From positions 124,001-188,000 of the forward strand of contig NZ_BBRH01000008.1 in NCBI RefSeq assembly GCF_002090055.1: a stretch of DNA of 64,000 bases, written 5' to 3'. Numbering within the stretch: the first letter of the stretch is position 1; the number at the start of each line of letters is the position of its first letter. Both the position numbers and the translations under genes were made by a program. This document shows, in pieces, positions 18,473-26,324 of this stretch. The stretch is from Demequina sp. NBRC 110051. GTDB taxonomy: Bacteria > Actinomycetota > Actinomycetes > Actinomycetales > Demequinaceae. The notes beneath the pieces are model-generated. The model was given only the letters and a program-made list of their open reading frames with translations, was not told where the DNA came from and did not search any database.

Positions 18473-19347
18473 CCACGCTGCGCTTTGCCAAGGGACACGG
18501 CACCGAGAATGACTTCGTGCTGCTCATGGACGAGCGCGGCGACATCGATCTCACCCCCGAGGTGGTGCGCTTCCTCGCGGACAGGCGCGCGGGCCTGGGA
18601 GGCGACGGGGTGATCCGGGCGGTGCGCGCGGACGCGCTGCCGTCCGGCACCGTGCCGGGCGCGGACTCCCTTCCCACGGACGCCTGGGTCATGGACTACT
18701 GGAACTCCGACGGCACCACCTCCGAGATGTGTGGCAACGGCGCGCGGGTGTTTGGCGCATTCCTCGAGTCTCACGCGGCGGTGGATCTGTCCGGCGGGCT
18801 GGAGTTCGGCACCCGCGGCGGCCCGCGCACCGTGACGGGACTCGGCGACGGTCGCTTCGCGATCGGCATGGGCGGATATGTGTGGGGCGAGGGCGGCTTC
18901 GATGCCACCGTCGAGGCCCGCGGCCTCATCCCCGCGCGCCCGGGGCTGTCGGTGGACGTCGGCAACCCCCATCACGTGGTCGCGCTCGGCTCGCTCGACG
19001 AGCTCGCCGCGGTGGACCTCTCCGTCGCCCCCATCGTGAGCCCCACGCCGCCTGCGGGCTCGAACGTCGAGTTCGTGGTGCCGCTGGGCGAGACCGAGGT
19101 CGATGGTGAACTGCGCGGCCGCGCTCGCATGCGCGTGCACGAGCGTGGTTCCGGCGAGACGCGCTCGTGCGGCACGGGGGCGTGCGCGGTGGCGCTCGCC
19201 GTCCGCGAGTGGGCCGGACCCGGTGCGCCCGACGTGTGGGACATCGACGTGCCCGGCGGCCAGGTCACGGTGCGCATCACACCCGACCACACGGTGCTCG
19301 AGGGCCCCGCAGTGCTGGTGGCCGAGGGCACCGTCACGCTGCCCTGA
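18469..19347 (+). CDS. dapF: diaminopimelate epimerase
   Basis: Interconverts LL- and meso-diaminopimelate, near the end of the pathway begun by DapA. 292 residues. The two catalytic cysteines are C88 (SEMCGNGARVFG) and about C234 (ETRSCGTGACAVAL). KGHGTENDFV near the N-terminus is the usual opening. ATGA overlap with miaA; convergent with the methyltransferase gene that follows. Confidence 0.96.
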   Translation: MTTLRFAKGHGTENDFVLLMDERGDIDLTPEVVRFLADRRAGLGGDGVIRAVRADALPSGTVPGADSLPTDAWVMDYWNSDGTTSEMCGNGARVFGAFLESHAAVDLSGGLEFGTRGGPRTVTGLGDGRFAIGMGGYVWGEGGFDATVEARGLIPARPGLSVDVGNPHHVVALGSLDELAAVDLSVAPIVSPTPPAGSNVEFVVPLGETEVDGELRGRARMRVHERGSGETRSCGTGACAVALAVREWAGPGAPDVWDIDVPGGQVTVRITPDHTVLEGPAVLVAEGTVTLP

Positions 19348-19354
19348 CGGGTCG

Positions 19355-19972
19355 TTAGTCGCGCACCAGGCGCAGCACCCTGAAGCCCTTGGCGGAGCCG
19401 ATCTTGTCGATCTCGCCCCAGCGCTTGCCGTCGGCGTCGCGCTGCGAGGCGATCCAGGTGGCCAGCGAGTCCGCACCCAGGTTCTTCTGCACCACGAGGT
19501 GAGCCTGTGCCCCGGACGAGAGGCGCGGCAGCCATAGCGTGAGCAGGTCATGCAGCTGCTTCTTGCCGATGCGGATGGGCGGGTTGGACCAGATCGCGTC
19601 GAAGCGGCGCTTGGCAGGCACGTCGCCCGGCTCGCAGGCCTGGATGGCGCCCGCGGCGCCCAACCGCGCCGCGTTGCGCTGCAGGAGGTCGAGCGCGCGG
19701 CGGTTGACGTCGACCGCTGTGACCTTGACCTCGGGCTTCAGCAGCGCCGCGGTGAGTGCGAGCGGACCCCAGCCGCACCCAAGGTCCAGCAAGCGGCCGT
19801 CGGGCGGTGGCGGCAAGTGGCGCAGCAACACCTGGGTGCCCAGGTCGAGGTGCCCGGGGGAGAACACCCCTGGAGCCGTCTCGAGGTCCACCTCGCGGCC
19901 CGCGAGATTCACGCGGATCAGCCTGCGCTCGTCGGCGGAGGCCGGCTCGGCGGTGAAGTAGTGGTCGGTCAT
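19355..19972 (-). CDS. RsmC-like class I methyltransferase
   Basis: 205-residue SAM-dependent methyltransferase of the RsmC/RlmG (MTS) type: the SAM loop LLDLGCGWGPLAL, VTAVDVNRRAL and the catalytic SNPPIRIGKKQLHDLL. RsmC modifies G1207 of 16S rRNA; single-domain versions like this are common in actinobacteria and the exact rRNA site is inferred only. Translation probably starts at ATG 19972. On the minus strand TACCCT (19985-19980) lies 7 bases before it, fitting a leaderless mRNA, although a short AGGA is also present. Confidence 0.82.
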   Translation of the reverse strand: MTDHYFTAEPASADERRLIRVNLAGREVDLETAPGVFSPGHLDLGTQVLLRHLPPPPDGRLLDLGCGWGPLALTAALLKPEVKVTAVDVNRRALDLLQRNAARLGAAGAIQACEPGDVPAKRRFDAIWSNPPIRIGKKQLHDLLTLWLPRLSSGAQAHLVVQKNLGADSLATWIASQRDADGKRWGEIDKIGSAKGFRVLRLVRD

Positions 19973-20035
19973 TCCTGCGAGGGTACAGAAACCTTGCTGG
20001 TTCGTGGTGCCGTGCGGTGCGACAATGGACGGAGC

Positions 20036-21526
20036 ATGACAGACGACCGCGACGACATCGCCGACCAGAATTCCATCGCACGCGCCGAGGCGAGCCTTGA
20101 GCGCGTGCTCTCGCGCGCCGGGACGGCGGTGGCCGAAGGGGCCACCGCGTACACCGATTACGACGGCGACCAGTTCGAGCGTGAGGAACGCGCCGCCCTG
20201 CGCCGTGTCGACAATCTGTCGACCGAGCTCGAGGACATCACCGAGGTCGAGTACCGCCAGCTGCGCCTCGAGAAGGTGGTCCTCGCGGGCCAGTTCTCCC
20301 GCGGCACCTACGCCGAGGCGGAGATCGGCCTGCGCGAGCTCGCGGCACTCGCCGAGACCGCGGGCTCGGAGGTGCTCGACGGCGTGCTGCAGCGTCGCCC
20401 GCACCCCGATCCGGCCACGTACCTGGGTCAGGGCAAGGCGAACGAGTTGGCCGACATCGTCAAGGCCGTGGGCGCGGACACGGTGGTCGTCAACGACGAT
20501 CTCGCGCCCTCGCAGCGTCGCGCACTCGAGGACGTCGTCAAGGTCAAGGTCATCGACCGCACCGCCTTGATTCTCGACATCTTCGCCCAGCACGCGAAGT
20601 CCCGCGAGGGCAAGGCGCAGGTGGAGTTGGCGCAGCTCGAGTACCTGCTTCCGCGCCTGCGCGGCTGGGGTGAGTCGATGTCCCGCCAGGCCGGTGGCCG
20701 TGTGGCCGCCGGTGCGGGAATCGGCTCCCGTGGTCCCGGTGAGACCAAGATCGAGCTCGACCGTCGTCGCATCCGCACCCGCATGGCGCAGCTGCGCCGC
20801 CAGATCAAGGCGATGGCGCCTGCACGCGAGGTGCGCCGCTCCAACCGCACCGCCCTGCCCAACGTCGCGATCGTGGGATACACCAACGCCGGCAAGTCGT
20901 CGCTGCTGAACCGCGTGACCGGTGCCGGTGTGCTGGTCGAAAACGCGCTGTTCGCGACCCTTGACCCCACCGTCCGCCGCTCGTCGACCCCGGACGGTCG
21001 CGCCTTCACGGTGTCGGACACTGTCGGGTTCGTGCGCGACCTGCCTCACCAGCTGGTGGCCGCGTTCGCCTCGACCCTCGAGGAGGTCGCCCACGCCGAC
21101 CTGATGCTGCACGTGGTCGACGCCTCCCACCCCGACCCCGAGAGCCAGATCTCCGCGGTGCGCGAGGTCCTCTCGGACGTCCCCGGGGCCGATCAGGTCA
21201 AGGAGGTGCTGGTCCTCAATAAGGCCGACATCGCCGAGCCCGAGACGCTGCTGAGGCTGCGTGCCAGGCGCGAGCCCACCATCGAGGTCTCGGCGCTGAC
21301 GGGCGAGGGTATCGACGCCCTCATGGACCTCATCGCACGCGAGTTGCCGCGTCCCGCGGTCAAGGTCGACCTCACCGTGCCGTACACGCGTGGCGACCTC
21401 GTGAGCGAGGCCCACCGCCACGGCGAGATCCTGTCCGAGAGCCACGAGGCCGACGGCACCCGCCTCGTCGCCCTGGTCGACGAGGCCCTCGCGGCACGCC
21501 TGCAGGCCGCGGCTCACGCCGCGTGA
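20036..21526 (+). CDS. hflX: GTPase HflX
   Basis: Ribosome-associated GTPase that splits stalled 70S ribosomes under stress. 496 residues: the HflX N-terminal domain (LRLEKVVLAGQF...DPATYLGQGKANELA), the coiled linker (ETKIELDRRRIRTRMAQLRR) and the G domain with G1 GYTNAGKSSL (about 280), G3 DTVGFVRDLPH and G4 NKAD. The frame is open far upstream antisense to the RsmC-like gene; ATG 20036 is the first start with a normal HflX N-terminus. GTGA overlap with dinG. Confidence 0.95.
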   Translation: MTDDRDDIADQNSIARAEASLERVLSRAGTAVAEGATAYTDYDGDQFEREERAALRRVDNLSTELEDITEVEYRQLRLEKVVLAGQFSRGTYAEAEIGLRELAALAETAGSEVLDGVLQRRPHPDPATYLGQGKANELADIVKAVGADTVVVNDDLAPSQRRALEDVVKVKVIDRTALILDIFAQHAKSREGKAQVELAQLEYLLPRLRGWGESMSRQAGGRVAAGAGIGSRGPGETKIELDRRRIRTRMAQLRRQIKAMAPAREVRRSNRTALPNVAIVGYTNAGKSSLLNRVTGAGVLVENALFATLDPTVRRSSTPDGRAFTVSDTVGFVRDLPHQLVAAFASTLEEVAHADLMLHVVDASHPDPESQISAVREVLSDVPGADQVKEVLVLNKADIAEPETLLRLRARREPTIEVSALTGEGIDALMDLIARELPRPAVKVDLTVPYTRGDLVSEAHRHGEILSESHEADGTRLVALVDEALAARLQAAAHAA

Positions 21527-23577
21527 GCGGGGCCGATGCCGTGGCCGGCTCGGGTACCCCGCCCACCCCAGCGATAGGTGACGGGACGGCGCAAGCCGCG
21601 CCGGCATCGGCCGCCGAGACGGAAGCCGTCCGGCTCCTCGACCTCGCCGTAGGCACGCTCGGGGGAGCGCGCCGCGAGGGGCAGACGCGCATGGTGCAGG
21701 CCGTCGAGCGCGCCCTCTCAAGCAACGGTCACGCCCTAATCCAGGCGGGCACGGGTACCGGAAAGTCGCTCGGCTATCTGGTGCCCGCCGTCGCGCACGC
21801 GGCCCGCGAGGGCAAGCGCGTGGTGGTGTCGACGGCCACACTCGCGCTGCAACGCCAGGTGTTCACCAAGGACATCCCGCTCGTACTCGACGCGCTCGAG
21901 CCAGAGCTGGGCGAGCGCCCCCTCGCGGCGCTGTTCAAGGGCCGCTCCAACTACCTGTGCAAGCACAAGCTCGCGGGCGGTTACGGCGAGCCCGACGAGG
22001 ACATGCTGCCCATCGTGGCCGGTCCCACCAGCGAACTGGGCCGCGAGGTGGCGCGGCTGCACCAGTGGGCCGACGAGACCGACACGGGCGATCGCGACGA
22101 CCTAGTGCCGGGCGTGTCCCACCGCGCCTGGGCTCAGGTCAGCGTCAGCGGCCGCGAATGCCTCGAGTCCAAGTGTCCGGTGCTCAAGGAGTGCTTCTCG
22201 CAGCGCGTGCGCGACCAGGCCGCCGACGCTCACGTGGTGGTGACCAACCACGCGGTGCTGGGCGTGCAGGCCGCTAGCCACGACATGCTGGGCGAACACC
22301 ACGCCCTCATCGTCGACGAGGCCCACGAGCTGGTGGGGCGCATCACCGGCGCCGCCACCCACGAGCTCACGGTCGCGCGGGTGGACCGCGCCTCGAGCGC
22401 CACGCGCCGGGTGGGCATCACCACCGAGGATCTCGACCGCGCCGCGCGAGCGCTCGATGCGGCGCTCGGAGACGCCCGTCCCGCACGCCTGCGACAGGGG
22501 CTGGGCGAGGAGCTGGCCGCCGCGGTCGAGCTGGTCCGCGGCGCGGCCCGCGCGGTCCTCAGCGCGGTGCAGAAGGCGACCAAGGACACACCGGAGTCGA
22601 AGGTGCCAGGGGATACGGCATCGGCCACCGCCAAGATGGCCAGCGCCGCGCTTCAAGAAATCCATGACGTGTGCGAGGAACTCGCGGGGGAACACGGCCG
22701 CTACGTCATCTGGCTCGCCCCGCCCGACGGGGACTACGAGTCCGAGCGAGCCGAGCGGATTGTCGCCGCGCCGCTCGACGTCGCGGGGCTGATCCGCGAG
22801 CGGCTCATCGCCGAGCGCTCGTCGGTGTTCACGTCCGCCACGCTCGCCCTGGGAGGCAACTTCGACGCGATGGCGCGCCACCTCGGCATCGACGACCCCG
22901 AGACGCTCGATGCGGGCAGCCCCTTCGACTACGGACGCCAAGGCATCCTGTACGTCGCGAAGCATCTGGAACGCCCCGGTGCGGGCGGGATCTCCGACGC
23001 GGCGCTGGACGAGCTCGCCGCGCTAATCGAGGCCGCTGGTGGGCGCACGCTGGGACTCTTCTCGTCCCACCGGGCGGGCCAGGCGGCGGCCGAGGCCATG
23101 CGCGAGCGCCTCGACGTCCCCGTGCTCTACCAGCTCGACGATCAGCTCCCCACGCTCGTCGAGCAGTTCAAGGCGGACCCGCGCGCGTGCCTATTCGGGT
23201 CCACGTCGCTGTGGCAGGGCATCGACGTGCCGGGTCCTACGGCCTCCCTCGTGGTGATCGACCGCATCCCCTTCCCGCGGCCTGACGAGCCCATCTCGCA
23301 GGCGCGCACCGAGGCGGTCGCTCAGCGCGGAGGCAACGGCTTTATGGCGGTCTCGGCGACCCACGCGGCGCTCCTCATGGCGCAGGGCGCGGGCCGGCTC
23401 ATCCGCGCCCACGACGACAGGGGAGTGGTCGCGGTGCTGGACTCACGCCTCGCTACCGCGCGCTACGGCGGGTTCCTGGCGAGGTCTATGCCCGAGCTCT
23501 GGCCCACGACCGACCGCGAGACCGTCCTCAGCGCGCTGCGGCGCCTGGACGAGGCCGCGACCGCCGACGGGCGGTGA
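21523..23577 (+). CDS. dinG: DinG/XPD-like ATP-dependent DNA helicase
   Basis: Superfamily 2, 5'-to-3' iron-sulfur helicase. 684 residues: Walker A GTGTGKS at 76-82, the cysteine set for a 4Fe-4S cluster (YLCKHK then CLESKCPVLKECF), VDEAHEL (DEAH box), TSATLALGG and a C-terminal QGAGRLIRAHDDRG motif VI. The GTG start lies in the hflX stop. One copy of the repeated 15-mer is at codons 4-7 (GADAVAGSG), in a disordered Ala/Pro-rich leader before the helicase. No SOS box is seen upstream despite the gene name. Confidence 0.93.
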   Translation: MSGADAVAGSGTPPTPAIGDGTAQAAPASAAETEAVRLLDLAVGTLGGARREGQTRMVQAVERALSSNGHALIQAGTGTGKSLGYLVPAVAHAAREGKRVVVSTATLALQRQVFTKDIPLVLDALEPELGERPLAALFKGRSNYLCKHKLAGGYGEPDEDMLPIVAGPTSELGREVARLHQWADETDTGDRDDLVPGVSHRAWAQVSVSGRECLESKCPVLKECFSQRVRDQAADAHVVVTNHAVLGVQAASHDMLGEHHALIVDEAHELVGRITGAATHELTVARVDRASSATRRVGITTEDLDRAARALDAALGDARPARLRQGLGEELAAAVELVRGAARAVLSAVQKATKDTPESKVPGDTASATAKMASAALQEIHDVCEELAGEHGRYVIWLAPPDGDYESERAERIVAAPLDVAGLIRERLIAERSSVFTSATLALGGNFDAMARHLGIDDPETLDAGSPFDYGRQGILYVAKHLERPGAGGISDAALDELAALIEAAGGRTLGLFSSHRAGQAAAEAMRERLDVPVLYQLDDQLPTLVEQFKADPRACLFGSTSLWQGIDVPGPTASLVVIDRIPFPRPDEPISQARTEAVAQRGGNGFMAVSATHAALLMAQGAGRLIRAHDDRGVVAVLDSRLATARYGGFLARSMPELWPTTDRETVLSALRRLDEAATADGR
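21531..21545 (-). repeat. copy 5 of the repeated element
   Basis: Exact 15-mer at codons 4-8 of dinG. The identity with the lexA copy extends to 23 bases (21531-21553 and 24007-24029). Confidence 0.9.
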
Positions 23578-23589
23578 CGCCGGCGGCGA

Positions 23590-24297
23590 TCAGACCCGCC
23601 GCATCACCGAGACGACCTTGCCCATGATCGACGCGTGGGTGCCGTCGATGGGGGTGTAGGCGGGGTTGTGCGGCATGAGCCACACCTGGCCGTCGCGGCG
23701 CCTGAACGTCTTGACGGTCGCCTCGTCATCCAGGAGGGCGGCGACGATGTCGCCGTTTTCCGCGGTCTGCTGACGGCGCACCACCACCCAGTCGCCGTCG
23801 CAGATCGCGGCATCCACCATCGAGTCACCCGTGACGTTGAGCATGAACAGTTCGCCGTCGCCGGTGAGTTGGCGCGGTAGCGCGAAGATGTCCTCGACGG
23901 CCTGGTCGGCGAGGACCGGGCCTCCGGCCGCGATGCGGCCCACGAGCGGCACCATCGAGACGTCCTCGCGTCCGTCCGGGTGGGCCAGGGGGGCGGGTTC
24001 GGGGGCGGCCGATGCCGTGGCCGGCTCGGCCTCCGGCATCACCACCTCGATGGCACGGGGGCGGTGGGGGTCCCGGCGCAGGTAGCCCTTGGCCTCAAGC
24101 GCCGTCAACTGGTGCTTGACCGAGGAGGTGGAGGTCAGGCCGACGGCCTGACCGATCTCGCGCATGGACGGCGGATAGCCACGGGAGTCGACCGAGTCGC
24201 GAATGGTGAGGAGGATGCGGCGCTGGCGGTCGGTGAGGCCGCCGGTGGCGCCGGGGAACTCGTGGATGGTCGCGCCCGGCTCGGACTGCTCGGCCAT
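23590..24297 (-). CDS. lexA: LexA repressor
   Basis: SOS master repressor, cleaved with RecA help. 235 residues: winged helix domain ([23 protein letters not shown]...[16 protein letters not shown]), linker, and S24-type peptidase with cleavage site A124-G125 (RIAAGG), nucleophile S159 (TGDSM) and K196 (ATVKTF). The linker contains the repeated 15-mer, read as ATASA. Three SOS boxes lie upstream in the 186-bp gap shared with the divergent LysM gene, showing autoregulation. Confidence 0.97.
   Translation of the reverse strand: MAEQSEPGATIHEFPGATGGLTDRQRRILLTIRDSVDSRGYPPSMREIGQAVGLTSTSSVKHQLTALEAKGYLRRDPHRPRAIEVVMPEAEPATASAAPEPAPLAHPDGREDVSMVPLVGRIAAGGPVLADQAVEDIFALPRQLTGDGELFMLNVTGDSMVDAAICDGDWVVVRRQQTAENGDIVAALLDDEATVKTFRRRDGQVWLMPHNPAYTPIDGTHASIMGKVVSVMRRV
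24007..24021 (-). repeat. copy 6 of the repeated element
   Basis: Exact 15-mer in the lexA linker, TASA frame on the opposite coding strand to the dinG copy. Confidence 0.9.
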
Positions 24298-24388
24298 GTC
24301 TCCTCCTCGCGGGCACGGGGCCCGCCGTCGATGTCAGACCCCTCTGGTGTGCTGACACCCATGACGCTAGAGGAGAACACGCACGGAA

Positions 24389-24404
24389 TCAAACACATGT
24401 TCGA
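24389..24404. promoter_or_regulatory. SOS box of lexA
   Basis: TCAAAC-ACAT-GTTCGA, one mismatch from TCGAAC-N4-GTTCGA. It lies 92 bases before the lexA start; TAGCGT on the minus strand (24369-24364) is a possible lexA -10 about 20 bases away, so LexA would sit over the -35 region. Confidence 0.82.
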
Positions 24405-24440
24405 GCGTGTCTTGTCAGCGTCGGCCCCTGGTGCTACAAA

Positions 24441-24456
24441 TAGAACATGTGTTCGA
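24441..24456. promoter_or_regulatory. SOS box 1 of the LysM gene
   Basis: TAGAAC-ATGT-GTTCGA, one mismatch from consensus. It follows TACAAA at 24435-24440, a possible -10, and overlaps the next box by one base. Confidence 0.82.
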
Positions 24457-24471
24457 CGAACAAGTGTTCGA
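24456..24471. promoter_or_regulatory. SOS box 2 of the LysM gene
   Basis: ACGAAC-AAGT-GTTCGA, one mismatch from consensus, ending just 12 bases before the LysM ATG and abutting its ribosome site. Tandem with box 1, sharing base 24456. Confidence 0.82.
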
Positions 24472-24483
24472 ATGGAGGATGAC

Positions 24484-24858
24484 ATGACCGCAATGGCCCC
24501 CGCCGCCACGCTGTTCCCCACCGGTGTCCGCGCCCCGCGCCCCGTCACGGGCATGCGTCTGCACCGCATCGACACCCCCGTCGCGCGCCGTCGCCGCCGC
24601 ACCCTTGCCGCCGTCGTGGTCGCGATCGCCGTCGCCATCGTGGGCCCGCAGGCCGTCGCGGGTGACGAGCCCACCGCTCCCGTGGCCTTCGACACCTACG
24701 CGGTGGCGCCCGGCGAGACCCTGTGGTCGATCGCCGCGGCCCTCACCCCTGCGGGCGAGGACGTCAACGAGACCGTAGTGGCGATCCAAGAGTTCAACGC
24801 CAAGGGATCCTCGTCCCTGCGTGCCGGCGAGCAGCTCATCATCCCGGCGCTCGACTGA
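24484..24858 (+). CDS. SOS-induced LysM membrane protein, probable division suppressor (YneA/ChiZ/DivS-like)
   Basis: 124 residues: a basic cytoplasmic leader with RRRRR (35-39), one membrane helix (about 40-58), then a LysM domain (about 70-122, TYAVAPGETLWSIAA...LRAGEQLIIPAL). It is divergent from lexA with two tandem SOS boxes over its promoter; nrdR follows. The same neighbourhood and architecture define Bacillus YneA and mycobacterial Rv2719c (ChiZ); corynebacterial DivS shares the position. All are damage-induced cell-division inhibitors. Inferred role: block septation after DNA damage by binding septal peptidoglycan. GGAGGA at 24474-24479 sets the ATG at 24484. Confidence 0.85.
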   Translation: MTAMAPAATLFPTGVRAPRPVTGMRLHRIDTPVARRRRRTLAAVVVAIAVAIVGPQAVAGDEPTAPVAFDTYAVAPGETLWSIAAALTPAGEDVNETVVAIQEFNAKGSSSLRAGEQLIIPALD

Positions 24859-24918
24859 CTCCCTGCGCCCACGCGCATGCGGCACGGCACGGTGCCCTAT
24901 TCGTGGGAAAGTAGTTCC

Positions 24919-25389
24919 ATGCACTGCCCGTTCTGCCGCAACCCCGACTCGCGCGTGGTCGACTCCCGTACGGCCGACGACGGCGCCTCCATCCGTCGCC
25001 GTCGCGAGTGCCAGGAGTGCGGACGCCGGTTCTCCACCGTCGAGACGGCGAGCCTCACGGTGCTCAAGCGCAACGGCGTGGCCGAGCCCTTCAGTCGCGA
25101 GAAGGTCGCGTCGGGCGTGCGGAAGGCCTGCCAGGGCCGGCCCGTCTCCGACGACGACCTCGCGTTGCTCGCACAGCGTGTCGAGGAGGCGATCCGCGCA
25201 CAGGGAACGGCGGAGATCGACGCCACGGACATCGGCCTCGCGATCCTGCCGCCCCTGCGCGACCTCGACGAGATTGCCTACCTGCGTTTCGCGAGCGTGT
25301 ACCAGGGTTTCAAGACGCTCGACGATTTCGAGGCGGCGATCGTAAAGCTGCGCGCCGAAGATGAGGCGGCGGAGTCCCCTTCGCTGTAG
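24919..25389 (+). CDS. nrdR: transcriptional repressor NrdR
   Basis: Zinc-ribbon plus ATP-cone repressor of ribonucleotide reductase genes, sensing dATP/ATP. 156 residues: cysteines C3/C6 (MHCPFC) and C31/C34 (CQECGRRF), then the ATP cone ([24 protein letters not shown]). The ATG at 24919 gives the canonical MHCPFC start; the upstream in-frame ATG at 24877 is not used by the family. No nrd operon is in the window. Confidence 0.96.
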   Translation: MHCPFCRNPDSRVVDSRTADDGASIRRRRECQECGRRFSTVETASLTVLKRNGVAEPFSREKVASGVRKACQGRPVSDDDLALLAQRVEEAIRAQGTAEIDATDIGLAILPPLRDLDEIAYLRFASVYQGFKTLDDFEAAIVKLRAEDEAAESPSL

Positions 25390-25406
25390 CGACTCGCTGT
25401 CGCGCC

Positions 25407-25420
25407 GGCCCGCGAGGGCC
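25407..25420. terminator. short hairpin between convergent nrdR and the unknown gene
   Basis: GGCCC-GCGA-GGGCC, a 5-bp GC stem with a GNRA-type loop, in the 50-bp gap between convergent genes. No U-tract follows, so termination is only a guess. Confidence 0.35.
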
Positions 25421-25439
25421 ACGCGCCTCGTGACGGCGG

Positions 25440-26285
25440 CTAGCTCTCCAGCGGAGCGGTCGCTGCGGTGACGAGGACCTCCAACATCTGCTCGGGCGGG
25501 AGCGTGGTGCGCACGTGCACGATTTCGCGGTCCTCGCCCATGACGTCGTCGATGCCAGGCGTGGCAAGCAGGCGCGGCTCGAGCGCCTCGTACACGTCGC
25601 TTCCGTACGTGTATTCGTGGGCCTCATCGACCCACAGGGTGTAGGTCCATCCGGCGAGGTCCGCAGTGCTCACCGCGAAGAGGAGCTTGTCCGCGCCCAC
25701 CTCCTGTCGCGCCAACTCCACGCTCGAACCCTCCACGGTGGCCGGCGCGGGCGCCGCGGGCGGGGCCCACACGCGCGCCGATGACAGGGTGCCCGGAATC
25801 TCATCGAAGGCCCGCGCGTGGCGCTCCAGGCCCGCGACGGTGCGCGCCCCGATCGCCTGGGTAAGGTCCAGCGGCAGCTCGCTCATCAGCGGGAAGCCCG
25901 TGAGGAAACGCGGGGACAGGTAGCCGCGATGGGTGGGATCGAGTTCGATGGCCCACTGCTGGGGGGAGTGTGCGTGCGCGAGCGAGGCGTAGTAGCGCGC
26001 CAGCGCGTCGACGAGCTTGGTGCCGTGCAAGGTGAGACGGTTGCCCAAGTCGCTGCGTCGTCCCCACGCGGTGCTGCGGGTGAAGGGGTTGCGTGAGGCG
26101 TCCTGGACGACGTAGTGGCATGCCGCCATGAACTCCTCGGGCGCCCACGTCAGGGTGTGGCCCGTTGACTTGTGCATGGTCTTGGCGAGGTAGCCGCGGC
26201 TCGCGTCGCCCTCGCCGAGCCACTCTCGCATCCACCTATCCGCGGTAGCGGCATCGACCGGCTGTGGTCCCCCTAGCATCCCCAT
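25440..26285 (-). CDS. conserved-looking protein of unknown function
   Basis: 281 residues that I do not recognise. No signal peptide or membrane helix is apparent. It is rich in Trp/His/Tyr in its first half (MREWL, TGHTLTWAPEEFMAACHYVV, GRRSDLGNRLTLHGTKLVDALARYYASL) and has an acidic C-terminal half, features of a folded soluble enzyme or binding protein. Codon use matches its neighbours. It lies between nrdR (convergent) and the DEAD-box gene (same strand, 39 bases upstream), so it may be the last gene of the serA-helicase operon. Confidence 0.7.
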   Translation of the reverse strand: MGMLGGPQPVDAATADRWMREWLGEGDASRGYLAKTMHKSTGHTLTWAPEEFMAACHYVVQDASRNPFTRSTAWGRRSDLGNRLTLHGTKLVDALARYYASLAHAHSPQQWAIELDPTHRGYLSPRFLTGFPLMSELPLDLTQAIGARTVAGLERHARAFDEIPGTLSSARVWAPPAAPAPATVEGSSVELARQEVGADKLLFAVSTADLAGWTYTLWVDEAHEYTYGSDVYEALEPRLLATPGIDDVMGEDREIVHVRTTLPPEQMLEVLVTAATAPLES

Positions 26286-26324
26286 GGCGGGAATGTAGCA
26301 GGGAGGATAATTCCAGGGAAGGGG

